A stretch of 13,589 nucleotides of DNA from Gemmatimonadota bacterium. Lineage in GTDB: Bacteria > Gemmatimonadota > Gemmatimonadetes > Longimicrobiales > Gaopeijiaceae. The notes beneath the pieces were generated by a model that worked only from the letters and a program-made list of their open reading frames with translations, was not told where the DNA came from and did no database searches. Position 1 is the first letter of the stretch. Every line of letters starts with the position of its first letter. Where the stretch lies: the NCBI GenBank assembly GCA_018678395.1, contig JAHHMJ010000148.1:1-13589 (forward strand). Reading direction: 5' to 3'. Both the position numbers and the translations under genes were made by a program. This document shows positions 6,898 to 13,089 of the stretch, piece by piece.

Positions 6898-8457
6898 TCA
6901 GGGTGCGTCCGGCTGGGCACCGGGGCGGAGGGTGCGGCCGGTCGACGCCTGAAGGGCGACGAGCGCCTGATGAAAGCCGTACACGGCGATCAGATAGTCC
7001 CGCTGCGCCGTGGTCAAGGACGTTTGCGCGTCCATGAGTTCCAGAACCGAGGTGTTGCCGACCTCGTACCGCTGCTGGGCCTCGGTCAGGCGCTGCGTCG
7101 CCAGATCCTGGTTCCGCCCCTCGATCTGCACCTGCCGGTACGCCGACTCGAGGTTGTCGAGCGACTGGGTCACCGCAGTCCGCAGGCGCAATTCCTCCTG
7201 GCGACGGAGGTGGCTGGCGTCGTCGGCGGCAGCCTCGGCCTCCTCGACCTGACGCTGCCGCGAGAAGCCCTGGAAGACGGGCAGCGACACGCTCAGGTTC
7301 AGGCTCAGCGGGTTCTTCGTGAAGTCGAAGGGAAAGGCCTCGTTCTGTGCGAGCGCGTCCTGCACGGCCCCGTCGGACGACATGAACGGAGAGCAATCCC
7401 GCGGGCTCCACGGCCCACCGATCGAATTCGCGAGCGCGTTGTTCTGCTCACAGCTGGCGAGCGCCCCCTGCATCTGCCCCGTGACGCTGTTGACGATGAA
7501 GTCCTCGTTCAGGGCCTGCTGCGTGAAGCCGCGCAGCGTGGTGGACACGTTGATCGACGGGAAGTAGGCGCTCCGCGCCTGACGAACCTGGGCTCGACTG
7601 GAGCCCTCCTGGGCCCGTGCCGCGCGGAGGGACGGATGGGCCCCGAGCGCCTCTGCGAGGAGTTCGTCGACGCTCCACGTCGGCTCGAAGACCTCGAATT
7701 CACTGACCAGCTCCAACTCCTCGTCGATGACCTCGCCCAACTGCTCCATCAGACGCAGCCGTTCGGCGCGCGAGAGCCGTTCGGCCTGCAGGAGCGCGAC
7801 CTCGGCCCGGCCGAGATCCACCTCGGCCTGCCGGCCCTCGGTGGCGGCCACATCCTCCATGGCCACCCGGGTCTGCACGAGGTCGCGATTCTGCGCCGCG
7901 CGATCGTACTGGTCCCGCGCCACGCCGACCGCGTCCCGGGCCCGAAGCGCCGCCATGTACTGCAGCGTGACCCGGTTCTCGAGGTCGAACTCGGCGGAGC
8001 GGATCCCCGCGGCCGTCGACTCCTGGGCCGCCCGGGCGCTCGAGACGCCGAAGATCGACCGCCCGTCGATGCCCCAGTTGAAGCTCAGGCTGTACCCGGA
8101 CGAGTACCAGTCGGTGGACTGGACCCCGAGGTCGACCGTTCCGAAGCGTTGTACACCGGCCTCCGTATAGCTCGCCGATCCGCCGGCGTTCACCGTCGGA
8201 AGCAGGTTGCCGTAGGCTTCCCGGACGCCCCAGTCCGCAGCCGCCTGGTCGTTGGCCGTGATGCGGTAGGTCGGATTGTTGCGCTTGGCGAGGCGAATGG
8301 CCTCGTCGAGTCCGAGCGGCCGAGCCTCCTGCGCGGCCAGGGCGGTGGCGGTCAGCGCGAGGAGCACGAGGGCGGCGCCCACCGCCCGCCCGATCCGCGC
8401 CCCGCGCTCCGAATCGGCAGGGGTCAGAACGGGCTCGCTCCTCCCCTTCCGGCTCAT
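6898..8457 (-). CDS. TolC-family outer membrane efflux protein
   Basis: A 519-residue outer-membrane factor. Residues 21-42 form a signal peptide (RIGR, then AALVLLALTATALAA) with a likely cut near 41-43. The mature part starts with LGLDEAIRLAKRNNPTY, the standard TolC-family opening, and shows the two-fold repeat of the family: long Ala/Glu/Arg helices with LENRVTLQYMAALRARDAV in the first half (split about 159-168 and 169-177) and YEVGNTSVLELMDAQTSL near the C-terminus. A loop in the second half carries two cysteines (C336, C355), possibly a disulfide. It is first in the minus-strand run, followed 19 bp later by the adaptor. Start choice is uncertain: ATG 8457 or ATG 8472, neither with a strong ribosome-binding site; further upstream extension adds only low-complexity sequence. 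A candidate sigma-54 promoter lies at 8604-8619. Confidence 0.9.
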   Translation of the reverse strand: MSRKGRSEPVLTPADSERGARIGRAVGAALVLLALTATALAAQEARPLGLDEAIRLAKRNNPTYRITANDQAAADWGVREAYGNLLPTVNAGGSASYTEAGVQRFGTVDLGVQSTDWYSSGYSLSFNWGIDGRSIFGVSSARAAQESTAAGIRSAEFDLENRVTLQYMAALRARDAVGVARDQYDRAAQNRDLVQTRVAMEDVAATEGRQAEVDLGRAEVALLQAERLSRAERLRLMEQLGEVIDEELELVSEFEVFEPTWSVDELLAEALGAHPSLRAARAQEGSSRAQVRQARSAYFPSINVSTTLRGFTQQALNEDFIVNSVTGQMQGALASCEQNNALANSIGGPWSPRDCSPFMSSDGAVQDALAQNEAFPFDFTKNPLSLNLSVSLPVFQGFSRQRQVEEAEAAADDASHLRRQEELRLRTAVTQSLDNLESAYRQVQIEGRNQDLATQRLTEAQQRYEVGNTSVLELMDAQTSLTTAQRDYLIAVYGFHQALVALQASTGRTLRPGAQPDAP

Positions 8458-8569
8458 CCCGTATCGTTGCATGTCGTTCGCTGTCGTTGAGAGTAGCGCG
8501 ACTCCGAAAGGCCCTTCCGACGCCGACCGCGTCGGCCGCCACACCCCTCCACATCCACGTCCGCCGAAA

Positions 8570-8651
8570 GGGCCCAACGGAGTCACCTGCTGCACGGTTT
8601 CAGTGAAGGAACCGTGCCACGCCTGCGAGGCAGCTCCGATCCGTTGGGGCC
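8570..8651. other. Nested inverted repeats upstream of the tolC-like gene
   Basis: Outer arms GGGCCCAACGGA (8570-8581) and TCCGTTGGGGCC (8640-8651) match as an inverted repeat at 11 of 12 positions. Inside sits an inverted repeat with perfect eight-base arms, GCACGGTT (8592-8599) and AACCGTGC (8610-8617), extendable by a wobble and one further pair. A small GCCT-GCG-AGGC hairpin follows at 8621-8631. Together these could fold as a multibranched RNA on either strand, or act as paired operator sites. The right inner arm overlaps the sigma-54-like site. I recognise no known riboswitch or RNA family. Confidence 0.45.
8604..8619 (-). promoter_or_regulatory. Candidate sigma-54 (-24/-12) promoter for the tolC-like operon
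   Basis: Read on the minus strand the site is TGGCACGGTTCCTTCA. Against the sigma-54 consensus TGGCACG-N4-TTGCA, the -24 block matches 7 of 7 and the -12 block matches 3 of 5 with exact spacing. The -12 element has TC where GC is expected, which would weaken it. Transcription would start near 8592, giving a leader of about 120-135 bases before the tolC-like start. An NtrC-type regulator encoded in the same cluster makes a sigma-54 promoter plausible. Confidence 0.4.
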
Positions 8652-8744
8652 GTGGAGGTTACGACTGGAGGGGATCGGCGATCTCAGGGGGCGCAATGGC
8701 GCGACTCCGGGACGCCCCGTCCCATTTTCGGACACCTGCGACCC

Positions 8745-8771
8745 ACGGGAGCGGGGCCCGCCGCTCCCCGT
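8745..8771. promoter_or_regulatory. Dyad, possible upstream activator site
   Basis: GGGAGCGG (8747-8754) and CCGCTCCC (8761-8768) form a perfect eight-base inverted repeat with a six-base spacer; CA/TG flanks nearly extend it across one bulged C. Its centre is about 165 bp upstream of the start predicted from the sigma-54-like site, within the usual range for NtrC-type enhancer binding. The link to the regulator is inference; it could equally be an RNA hairpin or chance in GC-rich DNA. Confidence 0.3.
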
Positions 8772-8838
8772 TCGAATGGCGTCGTGTCCTCGCCCACGGC
8801 CCTCGCTTCGAATCGCCCGGCTGGCCGCCCGGCCGCGG

Positions 8839-8852
8839 CCACCCTAGGGTGG
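8839..8852 (+). promoter_or_regulatory. Perfect 14-bp palindrome before the deacylase start
   Basis: CCACCCTAGGGTGG is a perfect palindrome ending four bases before ATG 8857, next to a second palindrome GGCCGCGGCC (8831-8840). It covers the only Shine-Dalgarno-like bases (GGGTGG), and TAGGGT (8845-8850) could serve as a -10 element placing transcription start at or next to the ATG. A repressor operator, a leaderless promoter or a small hairpin masking the ribosome site are all possible. Confidence 0.4.
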
Positions 8853-8856
8853 GTTC

Positions 8857-10464
8857 ATGACCACGACATCAACCGGCCGCTTGCGGCTCGCTGCGGTGCT
8901 CCTCGCCTCGTCCCTCGCTGCCTGCGTCGAGTCCGCGCCGTACGACCTCCTCATCCGGGGCGGCACGGTCTACGACGGCAGCGGGGCGCCGGGAGTGGAG
9001 GCGGACGTCGCGATCCGCGGGGATCGCGTCGTCGCCATCGGCGACCTCGAGGATGGCGTCGCCGCGCGTACGATCGACGCCACCGGGCTCTCGGTCGCTC
9101 CGGGCTTCGTCGACCTGCACACCCACCTCGATCCGCTTCTCCGGCTTCCGGCTGCGGAGAGCCACCTCCGCCAGGGAGTCACGACCGCGGTCGGTGCCCC
9201 GGACGGGGGCGGTCCCCTCCCGCTCGCTCCCTACCTCGACGAGGCCGAAGCGCTCGGGATGGGCATGAACGTCGCGTTCCTCGTCGGCCACAACTCCGTG
9301 CGCCGCGCCGTGATGAACCTCGAGGACCGGGCGCCCACTCCATCCGAGCTGGACGAGATGTCCGGGCTCGTCGCTCAGGCCATGGGCGAAGGCGCGTTCG
9401 GGATCTCCACGGGGCTGAAGTACCTGCCCGGAGCGTTCTCGACGGTCGACGAGGTCGTCGCCCTGAGTCGGGTGGCCGCGGATTCGGGAGGATTCTACAC
9501 CTCGCATCTGCGCGAGGAGGGGATCGGCCGCACTCCGGGGCTCAGCCTCGTCGAGGGGGTCGCGGAAGCCCTCGAAATCGGGCGCCGGGCGGACATCCCG
9601 GTCGTTCTGACCCACCACAAGGTCGTCGGCCAGCCGCTCTGGGGACGCTCGGCGACCACGCTGGCGATGGTCGACTCCGCGCGGGCGGCCGGGACCGACG
9701 TCATGATCGATCAGTACCCGTACACCGCCACGTTCACCGGCATTTCGATCCTGGTACCCGCCTGGGCGCAGGCCGGCGGTGACGAGGCGTTCCTGGAGCG
9801 CCTCGAGGATCCGGCGATGGCCGATTCGATCCTCACCGACATCGAGTGGGCCCTCGTGAACGATCGCGGCGGAAACGACCTCTCCCGGGTGCAGTTCGCC
9901 CGAGTGGAGTGGGATTCGTCGCTGGAGGGTCGGACCCTGCGCGACTGGGCCGAGCGGGAGGGCGTGGAGCCGACCCCGCGCAACGGGGCGCGCCTCGTCG
10001 TGGAGGCGATGCGCCGCGGGGGCGCCTCGGCGATCTACCACGCCCTCGACGAGGGCGATGTCGAAGCCATTCTCCGCCATCCCTGGACGGCGGTGGCCTC
10101 GGACGGTCGCCTCACCCAGCCCGGGGAGGGCCACCCGCACCCGCGCTGGTACGGGACGTTCCCCCGGGTGCTCGGGCGGTACGTGCGCGAACGAGGCGTC
10201 CTGTCGCTCGAGGAGGCGATCCGCAAGATGACCCGCCTCCCCGCCGATCGCATGGGACTCACCGAGCGGGGGCGATTGGCCGAGGGAGCCTTCGCGGACG
10301 TCGTCGTTTTCGATCCCGCCACCGTACTCGACGAATCGACCTTCCAGGAGCCCCACGCCTATCCGACCGGGATCCCGTGGGTCGTCGTGAACGGGCAGAT
10401 CGCCGTCGACGACGGCGCCCTGGCGCCCGTCCGGGCGGGTCGGGTGCTGCGCCGCGGAGGCTGA
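8857..10464 (+). CDS. N-acyl-D-amino-acid deacylase family amidohydrolase, lipoprotein
   Basis: A 535-residue metal-dependent hydrolase of the D-aminoacylase branch of the amidohydrolase superfamily, which removes acyl groups from N-acyl-D-amino acids. The N-terminus is a lipoprotein signal with lipobox LAAC (20-23, lipid on C23), so it acts at the envelope. The opening YDLLIRGGTVYDGSG, metal-site LHTHLD (87-92, H88 and H90), TSHLREEG (215-222, H217), LTHHKVVG (251-258) and catalytic-type VASDG (413-417, D416) match D-aminoacylases, and LAEGAFADVVVFDP is the usual C-terminal beta-sandwich motif. The bridging cysteine found in the characterised enzyme (in a GNCG-type motif) is replaced here by GAPDGG, with D116 near that place. 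Substrate is therefore uncertain; peptidoglycan or D-amino-acid salvage is a guess. It is divergent from the efflux cluster and ends 34 bp before a convergent gene. Confidence 0.85.
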   Translation: MTTTSTGRLRLAAVLLASSLAACVESAPYDLLIRGGTVYDGSGAPGVEADVAIRGDRVVAIGDLEDGVAARTIDATGLSVAPGFVDLHTHLDPLLRLPAAESHLRQGVTTAVGAPDGGGPLPLAPYLDEAEALGMGMNVAFLVGHNSVRRAVMNLEDRAPTPSELDEMSGLVAQAMGEGAFGISTGLKYLPGAFSTVDEVVALSRVAADSGGFYTSHLREEGIGRTPGLSLVEGVAEALEIGRRADIPVVLTHHKVVGQPLWGRSATTLAMVDSARAAGTDVMIDQYPYTATFTGISILVPAWAQAGGDEAFLERLEDPAMADSILTDIEWALVNDRGGNDLSRVQFARVEWDSSLEGRTLRDWAEREGVEPTPRNGARLVVEAMRRGGASAIYHALDEGDVEAILRHPWTAVASDGRLTQPGEGHPHPRWYGTFPRVLGRYVRERGVLSLEEAIRKMTRLPADRMGLTERGRLAEGAFADVVVFDPATVLDESTFQEPHAYPTGIPWVVVNGQIAVDDGALAPVRAGRVLRRGG

Positions 10465-10497
10465 CCCGGCCGGGGTTCGGTCCGCGGGCAGCCCGGC
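10465..10497. terminator. GC-rich dyad between convergent genes
   Basis: The 34-bp gap between two convergent stops holds the palindrome CCCGGCCGGG (10465-10474) and an alternative longer pairing of GCCGGG (10469-10474) with CCCGGC (10492-10497) around a CCGCGG core. Its place suggests a bidirectional terminator, but there is no T-run on either side, so this rests mainly on position. Confidence 0.3.
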
Positions 10498-10498
10498 G

Positions 10499-10972
10499 TC
10501 AGTCGGCGGCGGCGAGGATGCGGCGGTGGTAGTTGATCTGCCCGAGATGGTAGTTCAGGTGCCCCGCGAGGTGCGTCAGCATCATTTCGGTCGTCGCGCC
10601 CTCGTCGAGCGGCCCGCCACCCGTCCACGGCCGTTCGAGCGCGGCATCGTCCATCGCCCCCAGGGTCGCGGCGACCGCACGTCGGGCGGACGCGATCTCT
10701 TCGAGCAACTCGGATCGCGACAGGTCGCGGGCGCCGAACTCCCGGGGTCGATCGCGGACGTACCCGGTGTTCCCCATCAGGGCACCCACGAAGTGCTGGA
10801 GGTTCCCGGCGAGATGCAGCGCCAGCGTACCGGCGGGGTTCGAGATTTCTCCCGCCTCGATCCAGAGTGCCGCATCGTCGGGATAGGCCCGCACCTCGGT
10901 CTCCAGCCGGCCGAGGTCGCGGTCGAGGAGTGTGGCGAAGCTGCGGGTGCGGGGATGGGCGGTGGTCGTCAT
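10499..10972 (-). CDS. DinB-superfamily protein (putative metal-binding four-helix bundle)
   Basis: A 157-residue protein with the DinB/YfiT fold signature: ALHLAGNLQHFVGALMG (51-67) in the second helix region and THLAGHLNYHLGQINYHRRIL (133-143 and 144-153) near the C-terminus. The likely metal triad is H53, H138 and H142. Members include thiol-dependent transferases (bacillithiol or mycothiol) and many of unknown role; the GN and RDRPREF stretch resembles the DUF1572-like subgroup. The open frame reaches to 11107, but ATG 10972 is preferred because the extra N-terminal part is Arg/Pro-rich and lies in the divergent murB promoter region. No clear ribosome-binding site is visible. It is transcribed away from murB and convergent with the deacylase gene. 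The family is fairly certain, the function unknown. Confidence 0.8.
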   Translation of the reverse strand: MTTTAHPRTRSFATLLDRDLGRLETEVRAYPDDAALWIEAGEISNPAGTLALHLAGNLQHFVGALMGNTGYVRDRPREFGARDLSRSELLEEIASARRAVAATLGAMDDAALERPWTGGGPLDEGATTEMMLTHLAGHLNYHLGQINYHRRILAAAD

Positions 10973-11029
10973 GGCACGAAACGCGTCGGAGCGAGGGAGC
11001 GGAGCCGTCGGGCGACAGGGCACGAAACG
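10973..11029. repeat. 11-bp direct repeat in the dinB-like/murB divergent region
   Basis: GGCACGAAACG occurs perfectly at 10973-10983 (touching the dinB-like start codon) and at 11019-11029, 46 bp apart, within the 133-bp divergent region. Equal orientation and a spacing of about four helical turns would suit a regulator that binds both, but no dyad is visible within the repeat. Confidence 0.4.
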
Positions 11030-11061
11030 TGGCGAACGTACCCCCCTTCCCCACCGGGGGC

Positions 11062-11067
11062 TATCTT
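11062..11067 (+). promoter_or_regulatory. Possible -10 element for murB
   Basis: TATCTT lies 38 bases before the murB ATG in an otherwise very GC-rich stretch, directly after a CCCC-ACC-GGGG dyad (11049-11059). No good -35 hexamer stands 16-18 bases upstream, so the call rests on the -10 box and its position only. Confidence 0.35.
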
Positions 11068-11105
11068 CGGCGCCGACGCCGTTCACCCGGACACTCGCGA
11101 TCCTC

Positions 11106-12047
11106 ATGTCGCATCCGATCGACCTCTTCAGCCCTCACTTCCCCGCGGCGCGGTTGACGCGTGACCGTCCCCTCGCCGGAATGACGACGTTTCGGATCGG
11201 CGGCCCCGCCGATCTGGTGGTGCGGGTGGAGACCGCGGACGAGATGGTGACGGCGCTTCAACTCGTGCGCGAGCACGATCTCCCGCACCACCTCCTCGGT
11301 CGAGGAGCCAACGTGCTCGTGGCCGACGCGGGAGTCCGCGGCGTGGTGGTGCACAACGCGGTTCAGGGCGTGGAGTGGCTGAATGAGCACACGATTCGGG
11401 CTGGGGCGGGCGTCGAGACCTTTCCGGATCTGACCGACCTCACCGTCGCTCGAGGGCTCGGAGGGCTGCACCACTACGTCGGCATCCCCTCCACCGTCGG
11501 CGGTGCTCTCTGGCAGAACCTGCACTTCCTCTCTCCCGATCGGTCGCGCACCTGCTTCATCGAGGAGGTCGTGGCAGGCGCCGAGATCTTCACGGCCGAA
11601 GGGGAACGCCGCCGGGTGACTCCCGACTACTTCGCCTTCGGATACGACGACTCGATCCTGCACCATCGACCCGACGTCGTGCTGTCGGCCGACTTCAGGC
11701 TGGAAGCCGCACCGGTGGAGGAGCTGCGCACGGTCGTGCGCGCGAACCTCGAGTGGAGAGACGACCGGCATCCGGACCTGTGGCTGTACGGATCGGCGGG
11801 CTCCATCTTCAAGAAGATCGAGGGCATCGGGGCCGGGCGGCTGATCGACGGGTGCGGGTTGAAGGGCCGGGTCCACGGCGCCGCACAGATCTTTCACCGG
11901 CATGCCAACATCATCGTGAACCTCGGCGGCGCCGGGAGTGACGACGTGCGCTTCCTGATCGATCTGGCGCGCGAGACCGTGGCCCGCGAGACCGGCTACG
12001 AACTCGAGTCCGAAATCGGGATGCTGGGGTTCGAGAGCTCGTCCTAG
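11106..12047 (+). CDS. murB: UDP-N-acetylenolpyruvoylglucosamine reductase (MurB)
   Basis: A 313-residue cytoplasmic flavoenzyme that reduces UDP-GlcNAc-enolpyruvate to UDP-MurNAc with NADPH, the second committed step of peptidoglycan synthesis. FAD-domain marks are MTTFRIGGPADLVV (26-39), HLLGRGANVLV (62-72) and HHYVGIPSTVGGALWQN (122-138). The substrate domain shows GYDDSIL (179-185), SAGSIFKKI (230-238, with S233 as the likely proton donor), GCGLKGRVHGAAQIFHRHAN (249-268) and the C-terminal ESEIGMLG with E303 as the expected catalytic Glu. Some positions depart from the common pattern (GIPST for GIPGT, SIFKK for SVFKN, plus LHFLSP), pointing to an atypical branch. ATG 11106 is chosen because homology begins just after it. 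The gene is divergent from the dinB-like gene, and its stop shares the bases CTAG with the stop of the convergent hydrolase. Confidence 0.92.
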   Translation: MSHPIDLFSPHFPAARLTRDRPLAGMTTFRIGGPADLVVRVETADEMVTALQLVREHDLPHHLLGRGANVLVADAGVRGVVVHNAVQGVEWLNEHTIRAGAGVETFPDLTDLTVARGLGGLHHYVGIPSTVGGALWQNLHFLSPDRSRTCFIEEVVAGAEIFTAEGERRRVTPDYFAFGYDDSILHHRPDVVLSADFRLEAAPVEELRTVVRANLEWRDDRHPDLWLYGSAGSIFKKIEGIGAGRLIDGCGLKGRVHGAAQIFHRHANIIVNLGGAGSDDVRFLIDLARETVARETGYELESEIGMLGFESSS

Positions 12048-12718
12048 GGCGCGACCAGCCGTTCGAGGCAGGTCGGGTCGATCCGGTGGCCGCCCGGGTG
12101 CTCGACGAGCTCGGGCTCGACACCCCACTCCGCGATCCGCTCCGCAGCCGCGCGATCTCCTTCCGGACTCCGGTGGCGGTCGGTGCGGCCGTGCACCGTC
12201 ACGACCCGCGTCGACGTCAGCCGCGCCCGTGCCCGTGCGGGCTCGACGTCACCAGGGGGGCCCGCTCCCCACAGGACGAGCGTGTGCGGCGCGGGCCGCT
12301 GGCTGCGGACCACCCACCGGACCGCCGTGTGGACGCCCTGGGAGAAGCCGAGGACCACGAGGCGCGTCGCCGGCGAGAACCGCTCCGATTCCACTGCGGC
12401 AACGCGGTCCAGGTAGTGGACGTAGTCGGCGATGTCGTCCTCGCGCCGGTGCCGGGTCATCCACGATGCACCCACCCGATGCTCCGGGCCGTGCGGCCCG
12501 CCGTCCTCGTCGACGTAGAATCGATTGAGGGCTTCGGGGGCGACGATGCGGCGGGTGCCGTCGTCGAGCGTGGCGAAACGTCGCAGGAATCGATCCGCCA
12601 ACTGCCGATAGCCGTGCAGGACGATCCAGCACTCCCGGGGAGCGGTGACCTCGGCGCCGAGCGAGACGACCCGCCCCGTGCGCTGCACCCGAAGCGACGA
12701 CTCGGTCAGCCGACCCAC
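12044..12718 (-). CDS. Alpha/beta hydrolase (carboxylesterase/phospholipase-like)
   Basis: A 224-residue alpha/beta hydrolase of the carboxylesterase/lysophospholipase type. Visible are the oxyanion-hole strand VLHGYRQLADRF (33-44), the nucleophile elbow GFSQG (124-128, S126), the acid VHGRTD (175-180, D180) and the base HPGGHRID (207-214, H211), so the triad is complete. There is no signal peptide, so it is probably cytoplasmic. Its substrate is not evident. The start taken is GTG 12718, which overlaps the preceding membrane-protein gene by 13 bases; GTG 12688 is an alternative. It is the last gene of the three-gene minus-strand group, and its stop overlaps that of murB on the other strand by four bases. 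Confidence 0.85.
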   Translation of the reverse strand: MGRLTESSLRVQRTGRVVSLGAEVTAPRECWIVLHGYRQLADRFLRRFATLDDGTRRIVAPEALNRFYVDEDGGPHGPEHRVGASWMTRHRREDDIADYVHYLDRVAAVESERFSPATRLVVLGFSQGVHTAVRWVVRSQRPAPHTLVLWGAGPPGDVEPARARARLTSTRVVTVHGRTDRHRSPEGDRAAAERIAEWGVEPELVEHPGGHRIDPTCLERLVAP

Positions 12719-13089
12719 TGCGCAGCGGTATAGATGACCGTGCCCACGTGCGCGACGGCGAAGATCCCGAGAAGAACCCGCGCCCAACGACGGTCGGCGA
12801 TGCGGAACCCGTAGATCGCGAAGGCGAGGGCCGGGAGCGCCAGCCAGCCCACGACGGGCGCGAAGTGCGCCGCCACCGCCGGGACCGGGTCCAGAATCCG
12901 GCTGGGGCGATCGAGGATGCCCGCGGTCCGCAGCAGCCAGCGCACAGCCCAGGGATAGAGTGCCACGAACACGGGTGCCGCGGCGAGCGCGTTGATGAAG
13001 AACACGGCGCCCGGCCGGGTCTCCACCCACGGCGCACTCGCGGCATCGGGCAGCGACGGCGGGGGGCCGATGTCCGGGGCTACGCTCAC
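12706..13089 (-). CDS. Small membrane protein of unknown function
   Basis: A 127-residue protein that I do not recognise. The N-terminal 25 residues are Pro-rich and soluble. Three likely transmembrane helices follow: about 28-54 (AVFFINALAAAPVFVALYP region), 72-95 (VVGWLALPALAFAIYGF region) and 104-125 (VLLGIFAVAHVGTVIYTAA region), separated by short basic loops (RTAGILDRPSR, RIADRRWAR). No catalytic motif or lipobox is visible. The start is GTG 13089, which overlaps the stop of the LON-domain gene by four bases (GTGA), the usual sign of coupled translation; a longer frame would run deep into that gene. The hydrolase gene overlaps its 3' end. The three genes are therefore expected to be made together, but nothing in the sequence shows a shared job. 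Confidence 0.75.
   Translation of the reverse strand: MSVAPDIGPPPSLPDAASAPWVETRPGAVFFINALAAAPVFVALYPWAVRWLLRTAGILDRPSRILDPVPAVAAHFAPVVGWLALPALAFAIYGFRIADRRWARVLLGIFAVAHVGTVIYTAAQWVG

Noticed and set aside
6565..8490. Long plus-strand open frame opposite the adaptor and TolC-like genes
   Set aside because: It shows no domain and mirrors the codon pattern of the minus-strand genes, which have clear family motifs.
8490..8495. TACTCT on the minus strand as a sigma-70 -10 box for the tolC-like gene
   Set aside because: There is no -35-like hexamer at 16-18 bases and the match is poor; the sigma-54-like site is better supported.
8869..10356. Long minus-strand open frame opposite the deacylase gene
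   Set aside because: The plus-strand frame has a lipoprotein signal and all amidohydrolase motifs; the antisense translation has none.
10932..11105. N-terminal extension of murB
   Set aside because: It is non-homologous and would overlap the start of the divergent dinB-like gene and the likely murB promoter.
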